This document shows, one piece after another, positions 1 to 12,614 of a stretch of 64,000 bases of DNA (position 1 is the stretch's first letter; the number at the start of each line of letters is the position of its first letter). Made by a program: the position numbers and the translations under genes. The notes below the pieces were generated by a model. The model ran no database searches and was not told where the DNA came from. It was given only the letters and a program-made list of their open reading frames with translations. Source of the DNA: Gordius sp. MW1 (taxonomy: Eukaryota; Nematomorpha; Gordioida; Gordea; Gordiidae); the NCBI GenBank assembly GCA_964036665.1, contig OZ038529.1:5192501-5256500 (forward strand). The letters run 5' to 3'.

Positions 1-1917
1 CAACACAACTGAAAAAAGCAAATGTCTCAATTACGTCCTTTTTTAATTTTTACAATCCATCGCTTTAAAATTGAATTTTTTAAACTAGTACTAATCAATG
101 TTGAGATGACATTTAAATTAGGGAGGGGGGGGCGATAAAAAGTTTAATAGTGATTTAGGGATTGCAAAATGGTGATATTGAAATTTTAAGCTATAATTCG
201 TTGAATATTATCTAAGATAAAAGGTGAGGGAGGGTGCAGCTGACTCTTGTAATGCCCATGTTGCGACGTGTTGGCTTAACAGCGCCCTGCAAAATCATTT
301 TTTTCGCAGATCCCGACCTGACCCAATTATAAATGTTGACCAAAACTTTCTTAACCAAGTATTAAATTTAAGAAATGTTGAAACCAGCAGCATTAATAAA
401 TTAGTAAGATCTTTTCGAATGATTTTTGACAAAATGTGCAAAAACGCATGACAATTATAAAAACACTTTTTCAAAATCCAAAACCGACCCAATTTTTAAT
501 TATTTAGTCTGGTCGGATCGGATCAGGTAAGACTCTAATGTGTTTAAGCTTGTTTTTGGCCTGAGATATCCACCTCTTCCCCAACAATAAATGGCAACTT
601 AGAATTGTAAATACACATAAAAAATACGTTTAATAACCAAACTAAACGACTTGTCCCTCAAAAATTGTTGTAGCCAATATATTCATAAAACCAAATATTT
701 ACATTAAAAGAACACATTGAGGTTATTTTTCCTTTAAATTTATATATTTTACTTATATCAATTCAAAAAAATCTTTAGCTATGAACTATTATAGAATTTT
801 TAAAATTAAACGACATGAAATAAAGTATCGGATGCGTGGCCTAAATTGGTATTTTTACTAACAATAAATATTATGACTCCAAATAAAAAATTACTTCTAG
901 CGAAACAAAAATGATATCACCTAAATTATAATAAAAAATGTCACAAAAAGTTTTTCCGCGGCCAATTGCCAAAAAAAGCAATAATGCTGCGAAGAACAAA
1001 AAAATTAATACCAAATAAACCAACTATTTATCAATGAATAAAAAAAACTTTCATAATTACGTATTACTGTATTATAAAGCTCCTCTTAATTTTATTTTAG
1101 TCATTGAGAAAAACGAAGGAGAAAACAGTGAAACTCATCAATAACCTGTTTAAAAAACAAACTTGTGATCTTAACAAAATCAATCAATCAGTTTTTATAT
1201 ATGTAACAAATATCGATAATATTTAGTATTTACGGCTTTTGTAGAGGTTGGTTTCTGATTATAAGATGCGTTAAGAAGTTTTAAGTGTTCATTTTATACA
1301 CGATCAAAAACAAAATGGGAAATGTAAAAATTTACAAAACTGTTACGTGTTAAAAAATGTGTCTCATAAACCCGTCATCGAGTGCGTCTTCAAATTGTAA
1401 AATCCAAGCAATTAGTAAATTTGAACCTTGAAAATATTAAAAAAATTTAAGAGGCACGATTACTATTTCCTATAAAACGATCAATCTTACAAATAAGGTG
1501 CTTTGTAAAATAATAGTATATACTATGTCACAATAACGCTTCAGCACTTAAAATGCGCTTCTAAGGCACTCTAAAACTTGATTGAAAGGCCCAAAAAACT
1601 ACTCAACATCATCCTAGGTGTCTCCTTTCTTTCTAAAATAAAAGGGAATTTTACAGTTTTTAAGGGGCACATCGAACAACACTTGAATTGATGGGTAAAT
1701 ACGACATAAGCTATGACTTGTATTTTGTCAAGCAAGGCAGACTGAGTTTTTTCAGAAACATCGGTAAGTATCATGCACGTAGCCGAGGAAAGGGGGAGGG
1801 GGCCAATTTTCATTTTGAATTTTTCAATAATTGGGTGAAGTTCGGAAAAATCACCATTTCGCCCCCATCTCCCTTATATTAACCTGTCTATCCTTAACCC
1901 ATGGGTAGTATCTAAAT
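1..1917. other. AT-rich non-coding stretch
   Basis: No coding or RNA gene signal seen. GGTCGGATCGGATCAGG (about 510) and CCCGACCTGACCC (about 311) are scraps of an ACCCG-type repeat. Confidence 0.5.
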
Positions 1918-2329
1918 CAGAGGTCAGATTTGTTAGGATTTTTGTGCCCGAACCCGGCCCGGTACGATTTTATAATTGATCTGCCCTCCCGAAACATTCT
2001 ATTTGTCCGCCCGGCTATGCCCGAATTACAACAGCTGCCCCAACTGCCCGGCCCGGGTGTGTTTTAAAATTTTTAACACTAATATCGTTATTAAAAAAAA
2101 TTTATCTTAATTTTTGAATTTTTTGGATAAAAGCTAGGATTAACAAACATCATACAATCAAAGTAAGAAGTGACAAATTATACACAACAAAAACAATATA
2201 ATACATTTTTTTAAAAAGAACATTGAGCCCGAATTGCCCGAATCTTGTGATGGTGCCGGCCCGGGCCTGCCCGAAAGTCAAAATTTACGAAAGTTGCCAG
2301 GCCCGGCCCGGCCCATTATCTGGACTCCG
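1918..2329 (+). mobile_element. GC-rich hAT-like MITE with ends CAGAGGTCAGA
   Basis: A 412-bp element with inverted ends CAGAGGTCAGA / TCTGGACTCCG and an exact 8-bp duplication ATCTAAAT (1910-1917, 2330-2337). Blocks rich in CCCGGCCCG lie near both ends, with an AT-rich middle. The 8-bp duplication points to hAT mobilisation. No ORF. Confidence 0.85.
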
Positions 2330-2856
2330 ATCTAAATTAAAGGTCTGCAAATGATTTGGGCCCAAATCCTACACATTAAAAAAAACTTTCTTACCGAACG
2401 AAAATTAACATTGATGAATTGAATTGATAGTCAAAAAATTAGAATCAATATCGAAACACAACGGGATGCGTCTTTCTTCAAGTAGTTAGTCAACCAGTGT
2501 TTCTAGTCCTATTCGTTCAAGATTACATTTTTTTTATCTTGTTAGCTCTGACATGTAAACTTCTATTTTAAGCAACCTAAAATACTTAAAAACTGTAAAA
2601 TATCTGTAAAATTTTATTACGAGATAAAAAGTCACCATGCAGAAATAGTATCTTCTCATGAAATTCATTAAACATTTGAGATGATCGCATTATTTTACGT
2701 TATATCTTTGTCAATAAAAACATTTAAAGTCAAAACATTTTTAAAAACGTTGAATTCCCTACCTACCTACAGTGACTTTAGCTTTTAATTTAACTTACAC
2801 TTGCTTGTACAAAAGCATACTCTCTCGCTCGATTTTAATCTAAGAGTGGGGTGGGG

Positions 2857-2960
2857 TAGAGAACTGCCAAGTCACTTTTTTTCAACCCGAACCCGACCCG
2901 AAAGCATTTTAAAAACTTCAACCCGAACCCGACTCGAAAAATTATTAAAACAAATTACTT
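2857..2960 (+). repeat. Fragment of the ACCCGACCCG MITE family
   Basis: Starts GTAGAGAACTG and continues AAGTCACTTTTTTTC, then AACCCGAACCCGACCCG, matching the reverse complement of the right half of the 15114-15282 element. The other end is not found. Confidence 0.55.
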
Positions 2961-5824
2961 TCGAGCGCAAAAATTGCGGTGTGTAAAATTAAAATGACAA
3001 ATAAAAGTGCTATTTTAATTCTTACCTCCTCCAGATCCTCTGCTATAACACAATGTAAAATTATATACAAGGTTCTCCGTTATGATTTGTATTCTTTTAA
3101 GGGGATGGGGAAAAAAACTCATATTTATTTATCTATAGTTTCCTAATATCAAGTAAATTGCAATATTTTATAGACTTGAGACAACTATTTAACATCCATT
3201 TATTATTATTATGAAATCATTATTAATATTTTATAGCTGATTATAATAAATATGATGAAATTTATAAAGACTGTTTAAATGTTTTAAGTTTGAAGTGCAA
3301 TTTAAGATAAATAAGATAAATTCATTTGATATGAAACCTAAAAATAATTCTAAGGTATTGTAAAAAAAATATTAAATAACTATAAATTTGCAAATGAAAC
3401 ATTTATAAAATTATAACTTACCTTTAAGTTGGCTTTTGAATATGTATTAAATGTAATTTAAATTAACGATAAGGATTAGCTAAAACTTCACGGTTAACAC
3501 AAAAAAATCTAAAATATAACTTTATTAAAATAATTTACCTTTTAATAGTCAAATTAAAAACAGGAGTAATTTATGTAGTTTGAATTAGTGATGAGAATTA
3601 GCTAGCACTTCAGAGTTCGGAGTTTTAAAATTAAAAAAAGAGGAAGAATTAAATGAACGAATAATACAAATTAGTTGTACATTTCGATATTTAAACCACT
3701 CTTTGCTTAGCAATTAACATTAACTAAAAAAATAGGTCTCGCGTGTTTTTTACAATGTATAAACCTTGGACCCGACTCTATAAATCCGACTCGAAAGTAT
3801 TTTCAAATTTTCTACCCGAACAACAGCAAAAATATGAAAGCCATTATAACTCATTTCGCTATAATTAATTTAATTAATCTGTACACTTAAATTATCATAA
3901 TTTTCATCATTAACTATGCAACAAATTTTAAACGAGCTAATAATGAGCTTTTTATAATATAAAAGTTTGATCACTAATTAAAGTCTTAAATTAACTATTT
4001 TTAATGAACATTTCTTGCAAATGTAGACATTAATGATACTTTAATGTTAAAATAAAATAAAAAAAATATTTAATAAACCATCGAACTCCCCCCCCCCCTT
4101 TCTTAGCCCCTTGCGTCCAGCGCCTCCTCCCCTATTAGTTTTCTTAGGTGTAATATTCCCCTCACTGTTGGAGGTACTGCCTTAAAAATAGTACTTTTTG
4201 CCTTAATTTTAACAACTCCTTTTTATCTTTATATAAAATTATAATCCCTTAACTTATATTTTATTTTAATCCTGAACAAATTACATATAACCAAGAGTTT
4301 CATACCATGAAATAAAACAGGTATAAAAAATTTGCAGATTGGCCAGTTTTAAAAGTACTCCTGAGTTTTGCGCTTATACTATACTTAGTTTTTAAATTAC
4401 TCATAGATTATCCTCGTCAAGACATTTATATTGATGACATTAGCAATTTTCGCAAACTATTACATAATAGCTAAGCGGAAATATGGTTTTAATACTTGTT
4501 GTTTCAAAATAATCATGATAAGCTTCAAATTGTGCAAATAAAAATTTTTCATATACGTAATTAAATTATAGTGCTAGTAGAAGCAATCAAATATAATTTT
4601 CTCCTAAAATGAAATAAGTGTGATAACTAAAGAGCGGATGTTTATGCACTAAAAACTGACATCTTAAGCGTTTAAAATAAGCTTTTAAATTGTTAGTTTA
4701 ATTGTAAAAAAGTAAATAAGAGAATTTGAAAATTTTAACTTCAATTTAGGCGAACACATAAATTTATGAATATTGAAAACAATATAGGGTTATATATAAG
4801 CAAATATGTGCGAACCTAAAGAATATCACCCAAATAGGATTTTTTTTTAATTTTCAATTCAAAACCGCTTTTAACGCCTAAATTAAACACACTGGAAAAA
4901 AGAGTTTTATTTAAGCAAATGAAAACACGACAATAAATTAGGTATCGCCCAAGTTGCGCTAGCAACATTTTTGTTTTTCTTACCTATAAAATAAAATATT
5001 AGCAACGATGTTTTATTTGCCTTATTTTTTAAACTTCCCTCCGCTTTTTCGCCCATAGCTTTAATAAAATTATTCGAAATAGTATGCTTCACTATTTTAT
5101 TGAAAACTTAAAAAATAGTTTTGCCATTTCGTCGAAAAACGCGGGAATTTTGGGAGCCATTAGAAAATAACGACTCATAATATATTAGATGCTTTAAACT
5201 TCGACATAATTGAAAATACGAAAAATGTAAACTGAAAAATATTTTTAAAAAGTTAATGAATGGATAAGCATTTTTAGGTACAAATCACACCTACATCTTA
5301 ATAGAGAAAATAAGTTTTTGTAAAAATTTCTGTCTTGAAATAGAATTTTTTGTCTAATTATAGATCTATAAATACATGTCCTAGAAAACTGAAAAGTATT
5401 TATTCAAAAGCAAACATCGCTGGAGGTGTATTTTTTAAAATTATTTTATATTATTCATTTATAATTGGAGGTAGAGAGGTCAAAAAATACAAAAATTGCT
5501 GATATAATACTTTCGGCATCTGGCAAAGCTAATTTGACAAAAAATAAGGAGGATATAAAGCGTTATAGGACTTATTTGAATTTTCATTTAAGAAATTAAA
5601 TTCCCAAAATTTAGACACTTTTCCATCAATTTAGTATTACAAATCAATTTTAGAACAAAAAATTGGTTAGCTTAATTAATTTTATTACCCAAATAAACTA
5701 AAATAAGTAAAGATTATCTCCAGCATCAGCGGCCCTTTTTTAAGGTGCCTCTATATAAAAATTAAAAAACACATAAATTCCGTAAGTTTAAACTACTTAA
5801 CTTATAATAGGTTTAGATTGGGTT
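2961..5824. other. AT-rich non-coding stretch
   Basis: Apart from an ACCCGACTC fragment at 3764-3830 I see nothing recognisable. The longest open frames are below 65 codons with AT-driven composition. Confidence 0.5.
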
Positions 5825-5965
5825 TATGGGCGTAGCCAGCATTGGAATTAGAGGGGGCAAAAATGATTTTAGGAGGGACAAAATGAACATTTTTTGAAAT
5901 TTTAGCTATAATTTAAATAAATTTCAGCAAATTTTTGGACTGCCCCCCCCTTAGCAAAGCCCATG
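5825..5965 (+). mobile_element. CATGGGCGTAGCCA MITE
   Basis: 141 bp from TATGGGCGTAGCCAGCATTGG to the degenerate end AGCAAAGCCCATG. Flanks ATTGGGTT and ATTAAGTT are compatible with an 8-bp duplication with two mismatches. The interior carries the family motif GGGGGCAAAAATGATTT. Confidence 0.8.
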
Positions 5966-6466
5966 ATTAAGTTAGTGGTCATTTGAAGATTTAATTCCAT
6001 CAAAGTAAAATCACCGCATTTAAATAATTTAAGGCGGGAATTTTATTTGTTTTTCGAGTTTTTTTTGAAGTATCCACCAATGATACAAATCTTTTGTTGG
6101 GTCCAATAATTCAGGGAAAAACATTGCTGATCAATTAATATTTATGAAGTCCGAGTATTAGTCCAGAGTTTATTAGGAAATCAAGGGCAATATATTGGCA
6201 AAAGGGATAGGGGAAGGGGGGGGGGGAGTAATCGAGTAAGTGTACTTGAGGGCTAGGCTAGAGATGGGATTGAAAGGAGAGAGAGAGATATGATCTAGAG
6301 CAGTGGTTCTTAACCTTTTTATACACGCGACCCCCCAAATATTTTATAATTTGTTTGCGGCCCCCCCATTTTTTTCATAATAATTTATATTTGTTATATT
6401 ATCTATAATATATTGATTTTCTATTATTTTTTCATTTTATTATATAATAAACATAAAACACAACTC

Positions 6467-6513
6467 TATTATTTCATTATCTATTTAAAATTTAAATAGA
6501 TAATGAAATAATA
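6467..6513. repeat. Perfect palindrome inside the hAT derivative
   Basis: Arms of 23 bases (6467-6489 and 6491-6513) are exact reverse complements separated by one base. The arms are purely A/T except for one C (or G) pair per half-turn, around TTATTTCATTATC. It may mark the deletion junction. Confidence 0.9.
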
Positions 6514-6604
6514 AAAACATAAAAACTTCATAATTAAACATAAAAACAATGTTTAAAATAAAAAATATATGCATTCGGAAATATATTTAATGAGATTTCT
6601 GCTG

Positions 6605-6889
6605 CTAAACATCTTCAGCCAATTTGTTAATTCTTGGTTCAATTGATTGTAATGCTATCCTCATGCAGGAATCTAGTCGCAATCGATTGCGTTTTTTAGT
6701 TTTTATACCCACCATAGTTGAGAAGCCTTTTTCACACAAATAGGTACTAGCGAAAGGCAGCAAATTTTGAATTGCTGCTGAAAATAATGGAGGATATTCT
6801 GCACGAATTTGTATCCAAAATTGCGGCAAACTTTTAGTTTTAAACAAAGATTTTAAATTACAATCACTTATTAATTCTAATAATGAATC
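6605..6889 (-). pseudogene. hAT transposase C-terminal dimerisation fragment (ZBED5/FAM200-like)
   Basis: On the minus strand the frame is open from about 6889 and reads DSLLELISDCNLKSL, then SLPQFWIQIRAEYPPL, LLPFASTYLCEKGFS and IEPRINKLAEDV before a stop. The FW...EYP...LLPFxSTYLCExGFS pattern is the hAT C-terminal dimerisation domain. It resembles transposases of the ZBED5/FAM200 type. No start codon opens the frame, and the zinc finger and catalytic core are missing, so it is an internally deleted relic rather than a gene. Confidence 0.85.
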
Positions 6890-7699
6890 TTAAGACAACG
6901 AGTTCGAATCCCCTGGTGAGTATTTTTTCTAAAGCTTTTCTGAATATTTTTATTTTATTCTAAAAAAATTTGGCGACCCCCGGCAAACTTCTCGCGACCC
7001 CCTAGGGGGTCGCGACCCCCAGGTTAAGAATCACTGATCTAGAGATAGAGGGGCATGTGCGTAGCTTAGATATGGGTCGTCTAGAGACGAAAAAGGCAAA
7101 ATAATAAATTTTTTAAAATTTCAAATACCTTTTATTTGAACTTCATAGGTGTTTGTACACTTGGTTAAGGACTTACTGAGGTTAATTTGTGATTACCAGT
7201 CTAAACGACCAAAAACTTATAATATTTCATCTAAGAACGGTTCTACGTAAAAAAACTTATAGAGCCCAGACAGAGGTTTGCAAATAAAATAGAGTTATCC
7301 AGCACAAAGCTCAATTCAAAAATTTTAAAATACGCCTTGCACAAAATTTTTCCCCGACTTTAAATTATTATCCTACACACTGATCCCAATACCTAGCTCA
7401 AAGTCGGATCAAATTAGGTTTGAAATAAAGGTAAATTTGATTATTAAATCTCAATGTGACATTGGCTGGTTATATTTTTAACCATCATAGTGGCTGGTGA
7501 TAAGATAGTATATTCTGTGGTGCAAAAACTATTGATACTTTAGCTAAATATGAGACATTTAAATATGGCACAAAAGATAAGACTAATGTTGGCTTCAGCA
7601 GGACAAAATTAGCAGGCTATATAAAACAACCTGCAACTCGCTGTTAGTAACACATTAAAAAAAAGATATTATAAACGTTTCCGTTATAATGGTAGTTAT

Positions 7700-8099
7700 C
7701 AGGGGCCAGAAAGCACGGCCCGGCCCGCTGCCTGTCCCACCCGGCCCGGGCCGGATGGGACAACTGTCTTAAACTAGACTTTCGGGCGGGCCCGAGCGGG
7801 CATTATAAAAGGATTCGGGCAATTGGGGCATTTATTTTGTTTTGGTATATTATTTTGTCACTCTTTTGATTGTATAATATTTATTAACGTATGTCTTATC
7901 AAAAAAAAATCCTAAATTAAATTTCAAATTTTACAAGTATATGACAACATGAATGGTAAAAATTTTAATTTCGGGCAGGGCAGATGATTAGGGCATGGCC
8001 TGACGGACACTTAGAAGGGTTCGAGCGGAACCGAGCGGGCAGTTTTAAGTTAAGACCGGGCCGAGTTCGGGCAGAAAATTTAAAAAAATCTGACCTCTA
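7700..8099 (-). mobile_element. GC-rich hAT-like MITE, second copy, inverted
   Basis: 400 bp. The right side reads TCTGACCTCTA and the left CAGGGGCCAGA. Flanks GTAGTTAT (7692-7699) and GTAGTTAA (8100-8107) form an 8-bp duplication with one mismatch. Internal CCCGGCCCG blocks match the 1918-2329 copy in reverse. Confidence 0.8.
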
Positions 8100-8107
8100 G
8101 TAGTTAA

Positions 8108-10867
8108 ATCTTTTACACAGGTTACTAGGTTTAATAGGGCTTTACCATAGGGAAAATTGCTATTTGCAGTAAAAGAATCATGTGTAATTTACGAATAGTA
8201 ACAAAAAAAATTATTAAAAAACTGCTTTATTGCATCGATAAAATAGCAGTCAATATGTGGCGAAAATTTTGGATGGGTTTCCAAATAAATATAAAAATTA
8301 GAAGCTTAAACTTATTGATAGGAATTAAGATTAGTTGAACATCATTTTAATTAAATGACGAGAATAAGCCTATGTCTTAATTATGTGAAATGTCGCAGAA
8401 AAACTTAGATTTTCGGTGTTTATTGATCGAAATCAAAAATAAGGTAAAAAGACACATTTTAAATTTGACTCGCCATGTGTTTCTTTCAAAAGGTCAATAG
8501 GGGGAACTACCCCTCAAACTGAATTTGTAATAATATCTCACGTCCTAATTAAAAAAAATTATAGTAAATGACATGTATATTGCTAATTCTATAAAATAAA
8601 TCCAGGAGATTTGAATCCCACTTTCTGGACATATTCTGATAGAAACCTAACCGTACTATATTATTATTATCGCTCAAATTATATCATGACAGATTTATCA
8701 AAAATTATACTATTTGGGTTTGTATCTATCTTATTTTTAGGCAGTTTCGTCTAACCAGGTCAACTTGTTGTAATCCAGTTCATAAATAAAAAAATAGGGA
8801 TAAATTTAAACGCGTTACAAAGGGGACGCCCTAATATAGGTATGTTTAGCTAACATCGATGTAACCGTAGCTATAAATCCCAAATTTTATAATCGCCCCT
8901 TAACTTTCGGTTTAGGGATTAGAATAGAATGTATAATTAAATTTTTATCGTTATCATAATAAACTTTCACGTATTAAAGTTTTTTTTTGCTAAAAAGTTT
9001 TAAAAAGAATGGATTTTTGGGTTGAGTCGACGTTAAGAGATGCTGCAGCAAAAGCAGTAACTAATTAATCTAAAATATAGACCATTACCAAAAAAACAAA
9101 AAAATCCATAGGAATACAAGAAGGGGAAGGGTGACAAAGCGTCTAGCCCCCCAATGATTTAGGGCACTTCTGATTGATTTATGGACACGCAGGAAGCAAT
9201 TGTAACCTATCAAGATAGCTCGACAAAGATCCATCAGCGTCTAACAACTCTAATATCATTAAATTATTAAATGCAATAGTAATTAAATCAGGTCTAGTAG
9301 GTGAGGCACGTGTGTTAAAAAATATAGAGGACACGAAGGGAGAACAGAAATGGTACGATTAAAATTTAATGCTAAAAGCTTTCTCTCGCCTACCCCCCAC
9401 CCAGCCCCCATTCCCTGCCGTTGTGAGGGTGGGGACAGAGCTATTTACCTTCAAAAAATCGGGTTGAATCCCGGCCCAAATTTTATTAGGGTTCGGGGCA
9501 CACACTAAATGAAGTATATATACTATCATTATTTTAATCGCGTCGTTCAAAACATAGTAAGGCGAGGTGATTGAAACTTATAAAAACACACAAACAATCG
9601 ATTAAACTTTACCCTAACTAACCCTATTTCGGGGTGGGCGGCAAGGCTAGGGGCGAAGCCAAACTGCTTTAGGGCTTAGCAGTAGTGCGGAGAGCGGACC
9701 AGTGAAAAAGTTCACGGCAGCAATTAATTAACTCCGCCACAATTAATCATAGCGCAAGGTAGGGTGTGCCTAGGCTAGGAGGACTACTAGACATTTAATT
9801 ACATATTGCATCGTGTATCGCGTGAAACTAGTATCGACATGGCTCACTATAAATGACATAGGAAGGAGGGGAGGGGAGGGGAAGAAGGGTCAGGATAAAA
9901 ACAACAATATTTTCAACTAAATTGCTGTACTACCTAAAACCCTTAACGACCCCCCAATGTCAGGTAAATCTAATCATGTTAATGATCCCAAAATAACGAT
10001 AATATAAAGCTACACCGCTCCGCCACGTAGGGGCACGAGGGTGTTAGTTAGGGTTGTTTTATAAATTATTAATCGATGTTTCATTAAGAATCAATATATA
10101 TTTATGAGTTAGTTGTGCGGGCAGCTATGCACAGACGCGGTCGGTACGCGAGTCATACTAACTTAAGGTATATATATTCCATAATTATAGGGCCATTTTT
10201 ATGGGCAGAAAACTTATTTTACCTATCCAAAATTTGAGATATAAACAACTGCTTTTCCAAACTTTAGCTAGCGAGCGGTCTAAAACAAAATTGTGGTTAA
10301 AACTGTAAAAAATATTATAAAATCAACATTACTTGTATTTATTACCTTGGTTCAATTTTAAAAATTTAAAAGCTCAACAATTGTGTTTTAGTGAAGTGAT
10401 TTTAAGTCGGGTTATTCGAATCGCCATGATGTTGAATTTAAATGACACAATTAGAGGTTTGCGAGGTCATGTGACAAATTATGATATTGAGGCTGGACCA
10501 AGGTAGTTGAGTTTAAATTTAATTTCCATAAAGTCTTAAGGCTCGTCTTAATATCGGGTTTTACTGCGCAGCAAAAATCGTCATACGGGTTATAAGTATA
10601 ACATAGCCGTGTCTTACCTTCGAATTCACACCAGATTTACATTTCAGACGCATAACATAACAGCGATTTTGTAAGATGCAAAAATTTTAAGCTTAAATGT
10701 TGTAAATTCTTAAGTTTTTAGGTATCAGCAAAGTATGGATTTAATCAAAAGTGTTGGAATAGACAAATAAACTTTTTTAACTTGAGAATCACCATGGAAA
10801 TTTTAAAATCCAATACAATTTTAATCCATGGCTCTATGCCAGCTCATTAGTCTAACATATTTTTGCA
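8108..10867. other. Non-coding stretch with a less AT-rich core
   Basis: 9340-10150 is noticeably richer in G+C (GGGGTGGGCGG, CGCGGTCGGTACGCG) but has no open frame or RNA fold that I can identify. Confidence 0.4.
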
Positions 10868-10875
10868 TCTATCAT

Positions 10876-11023
10876 CATGGGCCTAGCCCCCTAAATGACG
10901 AAAAATAATATTTTTCAATGCAAAAACCCTTAAAAATTAAAAAAATTTATGTTTTGCCCTCCCTAATTGAACTTATAAACGATTTGCCCCCCCCCCCCAA
11001 TCCAAAACCTGGCTACCCCCATG
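10876..11023 (+). mobile_element. CATGGGCGTAGCCA MITE, exact 8-bp duplication
   Basis: 148 bp, ends CATGGGCCTAGCC and GGCTACCCCCATG, flanked by exact TCTATCAT (10868-10875, 11024-11031). The interior is of the second subtype (TTTCAATGCAAAAACCC). Confidence 0.9.
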
Positions 11024-11232
11024 TCTATCATACACAATTATTTGTAAATAAACCTCGATTAATGTAAAAATAATTATTAAAAAATTAATAGGAACATTTA
11101 AGTTTGACTAATGAAATTGAATAGGATATTTAGATAAATATAAATTGGCAAGATTTGAATCTGGACCCCAAAGACAAGGCCTTAGGTGTTCAAAATCTGG
11201 GATTTTAACTCTCGATCTTATAAAATTCGGAC

Positions 11233-11419
11233 CATGGGCGTAGCCAAAAGCGGGGGGGGGGGGGGGGAGGCAGGGAGGGGAGGCTGCCCCCCTCCAAATC
11301 CAAAGATTTGTTGAAATTTATTAAAATCATGGCTAAAATTTCAAAAAATGTTCATTTCGCCCCTCTCCAAATCATTCTTGCCCCCCCCCCCTCTAATTCC
11401 AATGCTGGCTACGCCCATG
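11233..11419 (+). mobile_element. CATGGGCGTAGCCA MITE with 16-18 bp G run
   Basis: 187 bp with perfect ends CATGGGCGTAGCCA/TGGCTACGCCCATG. The flanks ATTCGGAC (11225-11232) and ATTCAGAC (11420-11427) are an 8-bp duplication with one mismatch. Long G and C runs sit beside the ends. Confidence 0.92.
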
Positions 11420-12455
11420 ATTCAGACAATTAATAAGGTCACAGTTGACCTATTGACAATCCCCATTTAATCATCGACAATTCAAGATGAACTTAAAATT
11501 GGCAGGGGTAGGAGAAAGGGGAAGGGACAATAACAAAAACAAGGTAATAATAGTATAAATAATGGACCGCGATTCATAGTGCATGCATGCAGGCAAGGAG
11601 GGTAAGGAAGGAGAGGAGAGAGATAAAGAAGAAATGGGGACGACGACGACTGTCTGGCTTATATATAGATGATGATTGACTTACAAGAGTGACCATTGGA
11701 GAGAGGCAACCCAGGGAGAACGAAGAGGTTAAAAGGGCAGTAGAATGAACTTCACGCATACCCTCACCTTCCCCCACCCCCCCCCCCCCCAAAAAAAAAA
11801 AAATTATAAATAAACAGGCTTAGTAGCCCCTACCGCCCTTATATCCAAAGCCGCTCTTTCCCGTCGAGCTTCCATCCACTTAACGCAGGTAATAAAATCG
11901 CGACTTACTAGAGGCAGGGCTAGGATGGTATTTAGTATCAGGGATTGGGCTGGCATCGAACCCAAAGTATAGTATATGTTTTTATGCATTTATTAAGAGA
12001 TTTTTGTGGGTTTTGTTCCACATTCTTTGTACCGATAAAGTAAATTTGAGATGATATTAGCAAAAATGTAGGCGTATCAATTAAAACAATTCTAGTCATT
12101 TTAGAAATTAATGCATCAGTCGGTAGTGTATAAAATATTTTTAATCAGAACAATATAAATTATTTAGTAGTAGTAACAATTCGAAATAAACTTTTACGAT
12201 TTAAAAAAAAAATATCGAAAACAAATAATTTTATTTAAATAGAGGATAAGTAATTATGGAAACAAATGATAGAAATTGAAAACAATAAATGTGTCAGGGA
12301 ACTAAGGTCCCTACTTATAAATCTAAATTATTGATGGTATAATTTAAGGATAAATCTTAGTTTTAATTTTGTACTTAAAGGAAAAGTACACTTTACGGTT
12401 GCACATTAGATTTATCTTACTTTTAACGATAAAAATAGAAACTTCATAAGCCAGT

Positions 12456-12606
12456 CATGGGCTTAGCCAGTATTTGGATTAGAGGGGACAATAATGATTT
12501 AGGGAGGGGCAAAATGATAATTTTTTGATGTTTTAACAAAAATTATATTAAATTTTTAAAAAAATAGGGGGCACCCGCCCCTTTGCACCTCGTGGCTACG
12601 CCCATA
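12456..12606 (+). mobile_element. CATGGGCGTAGCCA MITE, exact 8-bp duplication
   Basis: 151 bp from CATGGGCTTAGCCAG to TGGCTACGCCCATA, flanked by exact AAGCCAGT (12448-12455, 12607-12614). Confidence 0.9.
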
Positions 12607-12614
12607 AAGCCAGT

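Larger units (their letters stand above)
6301..7036 (-). mobile_element. hAT transposon deletion derivative with intact ends
   Basis: The ends are CAGTGGTTCTTAACC and GGTTAAGAATCACTG, the classical hAT terminal inverted repeat. They are flanked by an exact 8-bp duplication ATCTAGAG (6293-6300 and 7037-7044). A second internal inverted copy of the GACCCC-rich subterminal motif lies near both ends. The 736 bp carry only the transposase C-terminus on the minus strand and an internal 23-bp-arm palindrome (6467-6513). It is non-autonomous and, given the perfect duplication, a fairly recent insertion. Confidence 0.93.

Noticed and set aside
6895..6916. tRNA-like B box (GAGTTCGAATCCCC)
   Set aside because: The flanking bases do not pair as a T stem, and no A box, anticodon arm or acceptor stem is present. 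It lies inside the hAT relic.
11574..11989. Minus-strand frames of 72 and 61 codons
   Set aside because: Low-complexity purine/pyrimidine tracts and homopolymers generate them; no family resemblance.
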